Assembly: GCA_002425685.1 (NCBI GenBank)
Contig: DIMS01000095.1
Span: 182 to 13,461, forward strand
From: Synergistaceae bacterium UBA5560
GTDB lineage: Bacteria > Synergistota > Synergistia > Synergistales > Aminiphilaceae
DNA: 13,280 nt
Direction: 5' to 3'
Numbering within the stretch: the first letter of the stretch is position 1; every line of letters begins with the position of its first letter. This document shows, in pieces, positions 1-5,882 of the stretch. The translations under genes were made by a program, and so were the position numbers. The notes below the pieces were generated by a model, which was not told the DNA's origin, did no database searches, and saw nothing but the letters and a program-made list of their open reading frames with translations.

Positions 1-864
1 GGCAAGGGCGGCGCGGGCAAGACCTGCATCACCGCCTCTCTTGGCGCCGTCCTTCCGGAGGCGAAGGTATTTTGCGACGCCGACGTGGACGCGCCGAACC
101 TGGAGCTGCTCCTCGCTCCGGAAATTCTTGAGGAGGAGCCCTTCGAAAGCGGCCTTCGCGCGGAAATCGATCCGGGTGCCTGCACAGGCTGCGGTCGGTG
201 TGAGGCGGCCTGTCGTTTTCGTGCCGTCGTGGTTCGGGACGGACGTGCCCAGGTGGATGCTTTTGCCTGTGAGGGATGTGGCGTCTGTGCCCTGGTCTGT
301 CCGGAAAAAGCCGTGTCCTTCGTTCCCGTCGTGCAGGGGCGTCTTTTCCGGAGCCGCACCGTTCTCGGATGTTTCGAACATGCCCGTCTCCGGCCCGGAG
401 GGGCCAACTCGGGAAAACTCGTGCAGCTCCTGCGGCGGCGGGCCCGGGAGACGGCGCTTCGAGAAGGCGTCTCGGTGCTCCTCGTGGACGGACCTCCCGG
501 AATCGCCTGTCCTGCCATCTCGTCCCTCGCCGGTGCGAACGTGGCCCTGCTGGTGACGGAACCCACCGATTCGGCCCGAGCCGATCTGCTGCGCATCGCC
601 GAGCTGGCCGGGCGTTTTCGCGTTCCCTTCGGCATTGTTCTCAACAAGGCGGACCTTTCCCGCGAGGGTGCCCACAGGACGGAAGAACTCTGTGCGGAGC
701 GCCACTGGCCGCTTCTTGCTCGGTTTCCCTTTGTTGAAGAAATTCCGCGGTGCATCGCCCGACGAGAGGTCCCGGTAAAACCCTTGGGGGAGGAGCTGCA
801 CCGCCTCGCGGAAGGTCTTTCTCTTTTGCTCACCAAAGCGGCGGAGTGCGGAACGGGAGTGTAG
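1..864 (+). CDS. MinD-superfamily P-loop ATPase with inserted 2x[4Fe-4S] ferredoxin domain (5' partial)
   Basis: The frame is open from base 1 and the N-terminus lies outside the window, so 287 residues are visible. They begin inside the deviant Walker A loop, GKGGAGKT (residues 1-8). A switch I-like DADVDAPN follows at 26-33. An inserted ferredoxin domain has two C-x2-C-x2-C-x3-C clusters (Cys 61/64/67/71 and Cys 90/93/96/100). A conserved NSGKL lies at 136-140 and the Walker B motif LLVDGPPG at about 160-167. Proteins of this family are cytoplasmic ATPases related to Mrp/NBP35 and are thought to help Fe-S or metal-cofactor assembly. They often occur as tandem pairs beside NifX/NifB-type proteins, so a partner may lie just upstream (inference). 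No clear terminator follows the stop. The family call is firm; the client protein cannot be told. Confidence 0.93.
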   Translation, partial: GKGGAGKTCITASLGAVLPEAKVFCDADVDAPNLELLLAPEILEEEPFESGLRAEIDPGACTGCGRCEAACRFRAVVVRDGRAQVDAFACEGCGVCALVCPEKAVSFVPVVQGRLFRSRTVLGCFEHARLRPGGANSGKLVQLLRRRARETALREGVSVLLVDGPPGIACPAISSLAGANVALLVTEPTDSARADLLRIAELAGRFRVPFGIVLNKADLSREGAHRTEELCAERHWPLLARFPFVEEIPRCIARREVPVKPLGEELHRLAEGLSLLLTKAAECGTGV

Positions 865-912
865 CGGAGGCGCTTGTTCCCGGTGAGAGGAGAACGGTGT
901 TTCGCGGAGTTG

Positions 913-1002
913 TGTGCGTTCCGACTGCGCAAAAGGGTTTTCGTGGAGTTCAGCCGCCGCCTGCGGCGGTCAGCCGCACTTTCCCGGGAGTACCTTTTTG
1001 TG
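913..1002 (+). repeat. Dispersed intergenic repeat, copy A
   Basis: About 90 bases align with 3731-3819 with one gap. In the 78-column ungapped part I count 19 mismatches by eye, so roughly three quarters are identical. The best shared blocks are CCTGCGGCG, CCCGGGAGT and CCTTTTTGTG. Copy A contains a perfect hairpin CCGCCG-CCTG-CGGCGG (954-969). The equivalent hairpin in copy B keeps the CCTG loop and pairs through a G-U wobble, which hints at selection on RNA structure. Both copies lie in the same orientation, 290-360 bases before a plus-strand gene. Confidence 0.6.
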
Positions 1003-1170
1003 GTTGAGCAACAGGTCCATGCCCGCGGTAGCGACTGGACTCCAGCTACACCTCGGAGGTTTCGACACACCCTGTCCGTATCAGGCGCCACGCTGGTTGG
1101 GCACGTTTTTTCGGAGAAGAGCCAAGGCCGTCGTTCCTTTTGGGGCGGCGGCTTTTATCGTGAACGGTTG

Positions 1171-1213
1171 CTCCGGAAGGCGAAGTGTGGTACGTCTCTG
1201 GGGTCTTCCGGAG
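1171..1213. other. Perfect 9-bp inverted repeat upstream of the MOSC gene
   Basis: CTCCGGAAG (1171-1179) and CTTCCGGAG (1205-1213) are exact reverse complements separated by 25 bases. No T-run follows, so it is not a standard intrinsic terminator. It could be an RNA hairpin in the MOSC leader or a protein-binding site. The sequence does not decide between these. Confidence 0.4.
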
Positions 1214-1360
1214 AAGAACGTGGAGAAAATGGTAAGGAAGCCCTGAAAAAAACGTTTCCATTTTACCTTGACTCGGGTTGCATCAGTGCGAGACGCCCTG
1301 CGGGGCTGACGTAGCCTTATTTCAGAGGTTGCGAACATTGAGGAAAGGACGGGGAAAGCT

Positions 1361-1825
1361 ATGAACAGGATCGTCGTCGCCAGCGTGTGCGCAAGCGCTC
1401 GCCGTGAGGATCCCAAGTCGCCCGTGGAGGAGGGGCTCTTCGACGCGGGCAAGGGGCTGCGAAACGACGCGCACTGGGGTTTTTCCGACAGGCATGTGAG
1501 CCTTCTCCGGGAGGAGGACGTGGCTGCGGCGGAGTCGGAAGCGGGGTTTCCCTTTCCTCCGGGCAGTCTCGCGGAAAATCTGAGGCTTCGGGGGCTTCCG
1601 GAGGAACTCCCGCTCGGAGCGCTTCTCAAAGGCCCCGAGGAAACGCCGGTTCTCCGGATTCGGGAACGTGGCAAGCGAGCGGACGAACCCCATTCGTACG
1701 ATTACCGGGGGTGGTGTCTGCTGCCGAAGGTGGGATATTTTCTCGAGGTCGTCCGAGGCGGTGTGCTGCGCCCCGGAGACGCGCTGCGTCTCGAAGAGGC
1801 GGACGGATCCGGAGAAAACCGCTGA
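1361..1825 (+). CDS. MOSC-domain protein
   Basis: 154 residues covering one MOSC domain, the fold named after the C-terminus of molybdenum cofactor sulfurase. Recognisable blocks are GLRNDAH (32-38), RHVSLL (44-49), PGSLAENL (67-74), WCLLPKVGYF (118-127) and GGVLRPGD (133-140). Stand-alone MOSC proteins of anaerobes are thought to handle sulfur or metal for cofactor assembly. Only one cysteine, Cys119, stands in the conserved second half. The GK at 104-105 is followed by RADEPH where I would expect a cysteine-histidine pair. The ATG at 1361 is preceded by AGGAAAGGA (1341-1349) about 11 bases away. It follows the Fe-S ATPase on the same strand but 496 bases later, so it probably has its own promoter. 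It is convergent with the diguanylate cyclase, with only 22 bases between the stops. Confidence 0.85.
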   Translation: MNRIVVASVCASARREDPKSPVEEGLFDAGKGLRNDAHWGFSDRHVSLLREEDVAAAESEAGFPFPPGSLAENLRLRGLPEELPLGALLKGPEETPVLRIRERGKRADEPHSYDYRGWCLLPKVGYFLEVVRGGVLRPGDALRLEEADGSGENR

Positions 1826-1847
1826 AGGAGTGCTCTGAGGGGGACTT

Positions 1848-3152
1848 CTATCGGGATGTGCTCTGGTCGAGGCACTCCACCCGGTTCTTCCCCTTGCGCT
1901 TTGCCGCATAGAGGGCCTGGTCGGCTCGGTTCAGAAATTCCGAAGCGCTCTCTCCCCGTCTGTATTGGGTGATGCCGAAACTGGCGAAGACGGGCATGCC
2001 GCCTCCCGCGTCCAGCGAGGCGATTTCTCTGCGGAGCCGTTCCGCCAGGGTGCCCGCGTCGGAGGCGTTTGTCGGGGTCAGGACGGCGAATTCCTCTCCG
2101 CCCCACCGGGCGAAAATGTCCGAGGAGCGGATGTGACGCTGCACCAGCTCGGACACGGCGACGAGAATGCGGTCTCCCTCCAGGTGTCCCTGGCTGTCGT
2201 TGATGGCCTTGAAGTTGTCCAGATCGACCATGACCAGAGAGAGCGGTCGGCTGTGCTCTCGCGCACGCTCCATCTCCAGGGAGAGAAGTTTGTCGAAACG
2301 ATGTCGGTTCAGGGCGTTCGTCAGGGTGTCCATGCTCGCGTCCCGTTCGAGTTGACCGATGAGCCGACGGTTGTTTTCCTCCAGAAGTTTCCGTTCCGTC
2401 ACATCCTCCAGAATGAGGGCGACCCGTCCTGCCTGGGGGCGATAGAGCGTGTAGGCAAAACAGCGCCATCCCCCCAGAAGGGGCGTCTCTCCGGAGATCC
2501 GTTTTCCCGTTCGTGCGACGCGCCGCATCTGTTCGAACAGAAGGTGCGTTCGCCGGGCGAGGTCGCCTTTTTCGCCGCAGAAAAGCTCGTGGAGATCGGG
2601 AAAGAGGGTGGTGTCCCCGAGTCTGTTCTCCAGGAAGGTTGAGAAGAGAATGTCGTTACTCCTCTCCTGCGGTTTCTGCCCGGTGAGGCGCCGGAAAGCG
2701 GGGTTCGCGTCGAGAATGCGGAAATCGTCGGGAGCGCCGCCTTCGCCCGGGAGGAACTCGAAGAGGACGAAGCCGTTGTGCATGGTGTCGAAAAGGGACC
2801 GATAACGGCTCTCGCTCTCGGCGAGGGCCTGCGTGGCCCGCAGCTCCTCCGAGATATCCCGCGCGACGACCAGAAACCACGTGGGAATGCCCTCGAAGTT
2901 CGGCACGGCGGAGACGGAGACCTTCAGAGGGAGGATTGTGCCGTCCCGACGGAGAATGCTGCAGGAAATATCGCAAAGCGCATGTCCTGCAAGAATGCGT
3001 TCGGCTCGTTCCGCAGTAGTGCGGTGTTCTTCCGGAGAAAGGAATTCCAGGACGCTCGTTCCCCGGATTGCCTCCGGCGAGGCGGCGCCGAGAAGGTTCG
3101 CGAAAGGGCCGTTGCAGAGGGAAAAGGCGAGGTCGAGATCGGCGAGAGCCAT
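1848..3152 (-). CDS. Diguanylate cyclase with two PAS sensor domains (PAS-PAS-GGDEF)
   Basis: From the ATG at 3152 the protein has 434 residues. PAS 1 spans about 1-105 and ends in VARDISEE; PAS 2 spans about 115-255 and ends in LEDVTERK; a short coiled linker leads to the GGDEF domain (about 270-428). The active-site loop is GGEEF (351-355), the substrate-binding block starts DLDNF (310-314), and the inhibitory I-site RSSD (342-345) is intact. It should therefore make cyclic di-GMP from two GTP with product inhibition. There is no membrane segment or signal peptide, so it is probably a cytoplasmic sensor. The start is doubtful: the frame stays open to 3344, and the residues just before the ATG read ALFEASPLP, a typical PAS opening. 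No ATG, GTG or TTG lies in that extension, and there is no good ribosome site before 3152. See the ATT candidate at 3336-3353. Confidence 0.92.
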   Translation of the reverse strand: MALADLDLAFSLCNGPFANLLGAASPEAIRGTSVLEFLSPEEHRTTAERAERILAGHALCDISCSILRRDGTILPLKVSVSAVPNFEGIPTWFLVVARDISEELRATQALAESESRYRSLFDTMHNGFVLFEFLPGEGGAPDDFRILDANPAFRRLTGQKPQERSNDILFSTFLENRLGDTTLFPDLHELFCGEKGDLARRTHLLFEQMRRVARTGKRISGETPLLGGWRCFAYTLYRPQAGRVALILEDVTERKLLEENNRRLIGQLERDASMDTLTNALNRHRFDKLLSLEMERAREHSRPLSLVMVDLDNFKAINDSQGHLEGDRILVAVSELVQRHIRSSDIFARWGGEEFAVLTPTNASDAGTLAERLRREIASLDAGGGMPVFASFGITQYRRGESASEFLNRADQALYAAKRKGKNRVECLDQSTSR

Positions 3153-3335
3153 GGGAAGCGGCGATGCCTCGAAAAGTGCGAAGCAGGCAGGAACAACATC
3201 TCCTCGTTCCGGGGCGGAACAGGAGTGGTATTCCCCGGGTCCTGGTGTTCGTGCCGTCCCAGGGGTACGGTGCGGCGAATCCCTCCGGGGAGAATGGATC
3301 GTCTCGACACAGGCTGGTCTGTCGTGCAGTTCCGA

Positions 3336-3353
3336 AATGAGATGTCACCTCTT
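3336..3353 (-). promoter_or_regulatory. Strong ribosome binding site with possible ATT start for the diguanylate cyclase
   Basis: On the minus strand the sequence reads AAGAGGTGA (3353-3345), six bases CATCTC, then ATT (3338-3336), in frame with the PAS-PAS-GGDEF gene. The TGA of this Shine-Dalgarno stretch is also the in-frame stop that bounds the open frame. Starting here would add 62 residues and complete the first PAS domain. The spacing matches that of the GTG start at 4106 (AGGTGA, six bases, start). AUU starts are known but rare, for example infC. A frameshift or a sequence error upstream is the alternative. Confidence 0.35.
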
Positions 3354-3374
3354 GCTGCGCGTGCCACTGCCGTC

Positions 3375-3393
3375 CCGCCGAGGGCGGCTTTTT
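3375..3393 (+). terminator. Hairpin followed by T-run, plus-strand orientation
   Basis: CCGCC (3375-3379), loop GAG, GGCGG (3383-3387), then C and TTTTT (3389-3393). The form is that of a short intrinsic terminator. It would stop rightward transcripts, yet no plus-strand gene lies just before it. It sits in the 5' leader of the minus-strand diguanylate cyclase, so it may block antisense transcription or may be chance. Confidence 0.3.
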
Positions 3394-3542
3394 CGCGTTT
3401 CTTCCGTCATCGTACCCGCTCGGAAAAGCGAGGTCCCAGAAAAGGCGGGATCTCTGCCTCATTCTCCGATGACGTGCGCCCTGTGGCGTGGAGACGAACG
3501 AACGAAGAATTTCCGGATAGTTTGATTGAGGAAACAAGGAGC

Positions 3543-3570
3543 ATTATGATCCATAAGGCATTTTTGAAAA
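3543..3570 (-). promoter_or_regulatory. Possible promoter for the diguanylate cyclase
   Basis: On the minus strand TTTTCA (3570-3565) and CATAAT (3548-3543) are 16 bases apart, a moderate -35 and a good -10 match. Transcription would start near 3535, leaving roughly 200 bases before the possible ATT start at 3338. This is pattern matching only. Confidence 0.28.
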
Positions 3571-3606
3571 GAGTCTTGGGACTCATCTGCTTGTGAGAAG
3601 GTCGTT

Positions 3607-3644
3607 TTCCGTGATTTGACGGAATTTCGACAAAATCGTGTGAT
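3607..3644 (+). promoter_or_regulatory. Possible sigma-70-type promoter with overlapping inverted repeat
   Basis: TTGACG (3616-3621) and TGTGAT (3639-3644) are 17 bases apart on the plus strand. The inverted repeat TTCCGT-6 bases-ACGGAA (3607-3624) overlaps the -35 box and could be an operator. The next plus-strand gene is the RocB-like peptidase at 4106, so the leader would be about 450 bases and would carry the dispersed repeat. Confidence 0.33.
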
Positions 3645-3730
3645 GGCCGGATCGCTCAAAGAACAGGATGGTTTCGGGCCGGAGATGGCGAGAAGAAGCG
3701 ATCGTGTGTCGAGATGTGGGGAAAGAGTGG

Positions 3731-3819
3731 TGTGCGCCAGGGTGTGCAGAAAGGTTTTTCTTGTGTCCGACGGCTGCCTGCGGCGATGAACCGCACGTGC
3801 CCGGGAGTGCCTTTTTGTG
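3731..3819 (+). repeat. Dispersed intergenic repeat, copy B
   Basis: This is the partner of 913-1002, with the same orientation and nearly the same length (89 versus 90 bases). Matching blocks are CTGCCTGCGGCG versus CCGCCTGCGGCG, CCCGGGAGTGCC versus CCCGGGAGTACC, and an identical CTTTTTGTG end. The central hairpin keeps its CCTG loop with a G-U pair in place of a G-C pair. It lies 286 bases before the RocB-like gene. Confidence 0.6.
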
Positions 3820-3934
3820 CTCGATGCGTGTGTTCGGTCGGCGGGGCTCCGTCGGGAGAGTAGCCGGCCTGCCGCAGCCGGAGGGTGAAAAACGCCCGGA
3901 GGATTTTGGAAGGTCCCTCCCGTTTTTCTCGAAA

Positions 3935-3943
3935 TGCTATACT
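3935..3943 (+). promoter_or_regulatory. Extended -10 promoter candidate for the peptidase operon
   Basis: TGCTATACT is an extended -10 element (TGN followed by a five-of-six match to TATAAT). No good -35 box stands at the usual distance, as is common for this promoter type. Transcription would start near 3950, giving a leader of about 155 bases. Confidence 0.38.
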
Positions 3944-4105
3944 TCGAGGCGTCAACCCGGAACATGTGGGTCATGTGTGGCTCTTGGCTCCGGGGTGCCG
4001 GAAACAGGCTCTTTCTCCGTGTTTCATTCAAATTTGCCGGACGAGGGGGACTCTTCGGAGTGACCGGCCAGACGGAAACCCCCGCCGGAACGCAGGTGAT
4101 GCATT

Positions 4106-5818
4106 GTGTTGGAGAACACCCGAAAAGGCATCTACGCATTGCTGCTGGATCTCGTGAGGATTCCCAGCGTCTCCGCCTCGCCCTCCGGGGAGAATCGGCT
4201 CGCCGTATTCCTCAGGAATCGCCTGGCGGAGCTTCCCTATTTTCAGGAGAACCCGAAGAACCTCTTTCTCGCAGATCTGGAAGGGGATCCGCTCCGTCGA
4301 ACGTCGCTCTTCGCCTTCGTGGAGGCCGTTCCCTCAACGCCGCGGACGGTGATTCTCACCGGTCACTACGACGTGGTGGACGTGGACGTCTGCGGAGCGC
4401 TCAAAACCTGGGCCTTCGACGCCGAGGAGTACACCCGTCGGATCGGTGACGTTCCCCTTCCGGAGGAGGCCGCTCGCGACCTGGCATCGGGGAATTATCT
4501 CTTCGGCAGGGGTGTCATGGACATGAAATGCGGCCTCGCCATCCAGGCGGCTCTGCTGGCGGAGTATGCCGCCGATCCGGGAAAGCTGGGAGTGAACCTG
4601 CTCTTCCTCGCCGTTCCCGATGAGGAGAACAACTCCGCGGGCATGCGTCTCTCCGTGCCGCATCTGGTGCGCTTCGCCCGCGAACGAGGGCTCGACTATC
4701 TGGCCTGCATCGACGGTGAACCCTCCGACGCGGGGTTCTGCGGCGGCAAGGGAGGCGGGAACGCATCCCGGCGCATGTATTTCGTGGGCACTGCGGGAAA
4801 GATCATGCCTGCCTTTCTCTTTCTCGGCAAGGAGGCCCACGCGGGAGAATACTTCGGAGGTTTCAACGCCACTCTTCCCGCGTCCCGTCTCGTGCAGCTT
4901 CTCGAGGGAAATCCCCGGTTCGTGGAGCGCCTCGGTACCGAGGCGCTCACGCCTCCCACGTGCCTCAAGCTCAAGGATCTTCGGGACATCTACTCCGTCA
5001 CGCTCCCCGAGCGGGCGGCGGCGTACTTCAACGTCATGACGCTCTCCCGCACGCCCGCGCAGGTTCTGAAGGAGATGACCGCCCTCGCCGGGCAGGCCCT
5101 GGCGGAGGCGCTCGAACAGGCCCGGGAGAACGCGAAATCCTTCGGAGACGAGGCATTTCGCACCTTTACGGAGGCAACGCTCCGGGTGGGCACTTCGGAA
5201 AGGGGGGAGTACCCGGTCCGGACCTATCAGGACGTGCGGGCCCTGGCAAGGGATGTCTACGACAGGACAAACGCCTCCGCCGGAACGAGCCTGGAAGCGT
5301 ATGAAGAGGCGTTTCTCGCCGCTCTTCCTTCCGGAATGGACGAGAGGGACCGGGCGCTCGCCCTCATGGGCGAGGTGGTCAACCTCTCGGGACTCAAGGG
5401 GCCGCTGGCGGTGGTCGGCTTCGTGCCCCCCTACTATCCGCATCGGGGCAATCTGCGCTGTTCCGACAAGGAGCATGCTCTTCTCGAAGCCCTCGCTGCG
5501 GTGGCGGCAAAGGGACGCGAGGAGTTCGGCGAGGAGATCGCCTATGTGGAGTATTTCGGCGGCATCACCGACATGAGCTTTCTCGGATTCCAGGGAGAGC
5601 CCGAGGCGCTTGCCGCGCTCGCGGAGAACATGCCGGGATGGGGAAAGCTCTACTCACTTCCTCTGGAGGATCTGCTGCGGCTCGATGTCCCCGTGGCGAA
5701 CATCGGTCCCGCCGGCAAGGACGCTCACAAGGATACGGAACGGCTGGAACTGGATTTCTCTCTCCGGGTGGCGCCGGAACTTCTGCGCTGCGCCGTGGAG
5801 CATCTCGGTCGTTCCTGA
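4106..5818 (+). CDS. RocB-like M20-family peptidase/deacylase
   Basis: 570 residues, close to the usual RocB length. M20 metal-site blocks appear in order: TGHYDVVD (His87, Asp89), GRGVMDMKCG (Asp139), PDEEN (Glu173-Glu174), IDGEPS (Asp203), KEAHAGE (His245) and, near the end, GKDAHKD (His541). These support a two-zinc cytoplasmic hydrolase acting on peptides or acyl-amino acids. The family is named for RocB of Bacillus arginine catabolism, whose exact reaction is unsettled, so I give no substrate. The start is GTG at 4106, set by AGGTGA (4094-4099) six bases before it and an in-frame TGA at 4097-4099. The PepV-type gene follows on the same strand after 61 bases, so the two are probably co-transcribed. 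There is no signal peptide. Confidence 0.9.
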   Translation: MLENTRKGIYALLLDLVRIPSVSASPSGENRLAVFLRNRLAELPYFQENPKNLFLADLEGDPLRRTSLFAFVEAVPSTPRTVILTGHYDVVDVDVCGALKTWAFDAEEYTRRIGDVPLPEEAARDLASGNYLFGRGVMDMKCGLAIQAALLAEYAADPGKLGVNLLFLAVPDEENNSAGMRLSVPHLVRFARERGLDYLACIDGEPSDAGFCGGKGGGNASRRMYFVGTAGKIMPAFLFLGKEAHAGEYFGGFNATLPASRLVQLLEGNPRFVERLGTEALTPPTCLKLKDLRDIYSVTLPERAAAYFNVMTLSRTPAQVLKEMTALAGQALAEALEQARENAKSFGDEAFRTFTEATLRVGTSERGEYPVRTYQDVRALARDVYDRTNASAGTSLEAYEEAFLAALPSGMDERDRALALMGEVVNLSGLKGPLAVVGFVPPYYPHRGNLRCSDKEHALLEALAAVAAKGREEFGEEIAYVEYFGGITDMSFLGFQGEPEALAALAENMPGWGKLYSLPLEDLLRLDVPVANIGPAGKDAHKDTERLELDFSLRVAPELLRCAVEHLGRS

Positions 5819-5867
5819 GGATCGTATCGATGGGCCGGGCCGGAGAGGTCCGGAACGGAAGAAGAGC

Positions 5868-5882
5868 GGGAGGTGCCCTGTG
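5868..5882 (+). promoter_or_regulatory. Ribosome binding site fixing a GTG start for the PepV-type gene
   Basis: GGGAGGTG (5868-5875) is followed by four bases and GTG (5880-5882). This is a much stronger site than anything before the in-frame ATG at 5901. The open frame reaches back inside the previous gene, but there it is only a shadow. Confidence 0.7.

Larger units (their letters stand above)
865..1360. other. Gene-free leader region between the MinD-type ATPase and the MOSC gene
   Basis: No reading frame here looks like a real protein; the longest (874-1314) has skewed Arg-rich composition and no motif. The stretch does hold structure: a dispersed repeat at 913-1002, a perfect 6-bp hairpin with a CCTG loop at 954-969, an interrupted hairpin at 1028-1049 (GTAGC and TGG pairing with CCA and GCTAC), and a 9-bp inverted repeat at 1171-1213. 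A TTGACT resembling a -35 box lies at 1268-1273, but nothing like a -10 box stands 16-18 bases after it, so I call no promoter. Confidence 0.6.
3153..4105. other. Long intergenic region between the diverging diguanylate cyclase and RocB-like genes
   Basis: About 950 bases with no convincing gene. Bases 3153-3344 may be coding on the minus strand as the extension of the diguanylate cyclase. The rest holds a hairpin with a T-run (3375-3393), possible promoters on both strands, the second copy of the dispersed repeat (3731-3819) and a GC-rich imperfect hairpin near 3863-3880. A 16-codon frame at 3546-3596 (MIHKAFLKRVLGLICL) has AAGGAG four bases before its ATG, but I cannot support it as a gene. 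Confidence 0.6.

Noticed and set aside
1268..1296. TTGACT as a -35 box for the MOSC gene
   Set aside because: The bases 16-18 positions downstream (around AGACGC) do not resemble a -10 box.
1965..2642. A plus-strand frame of 225 codons across the GGDEF gene
   Set aside because: It is the antisense shadow of a clear diguanylate cyclase and has no family signature.
2656..3537. A 293-codon minus-strand frame overlapping the start of the diguanylate cyclase
   Set aside because: It is Arg/Pro/Ser-rich with no motif, and the PAS-PAS-GGDEF frame explains most of the interval.
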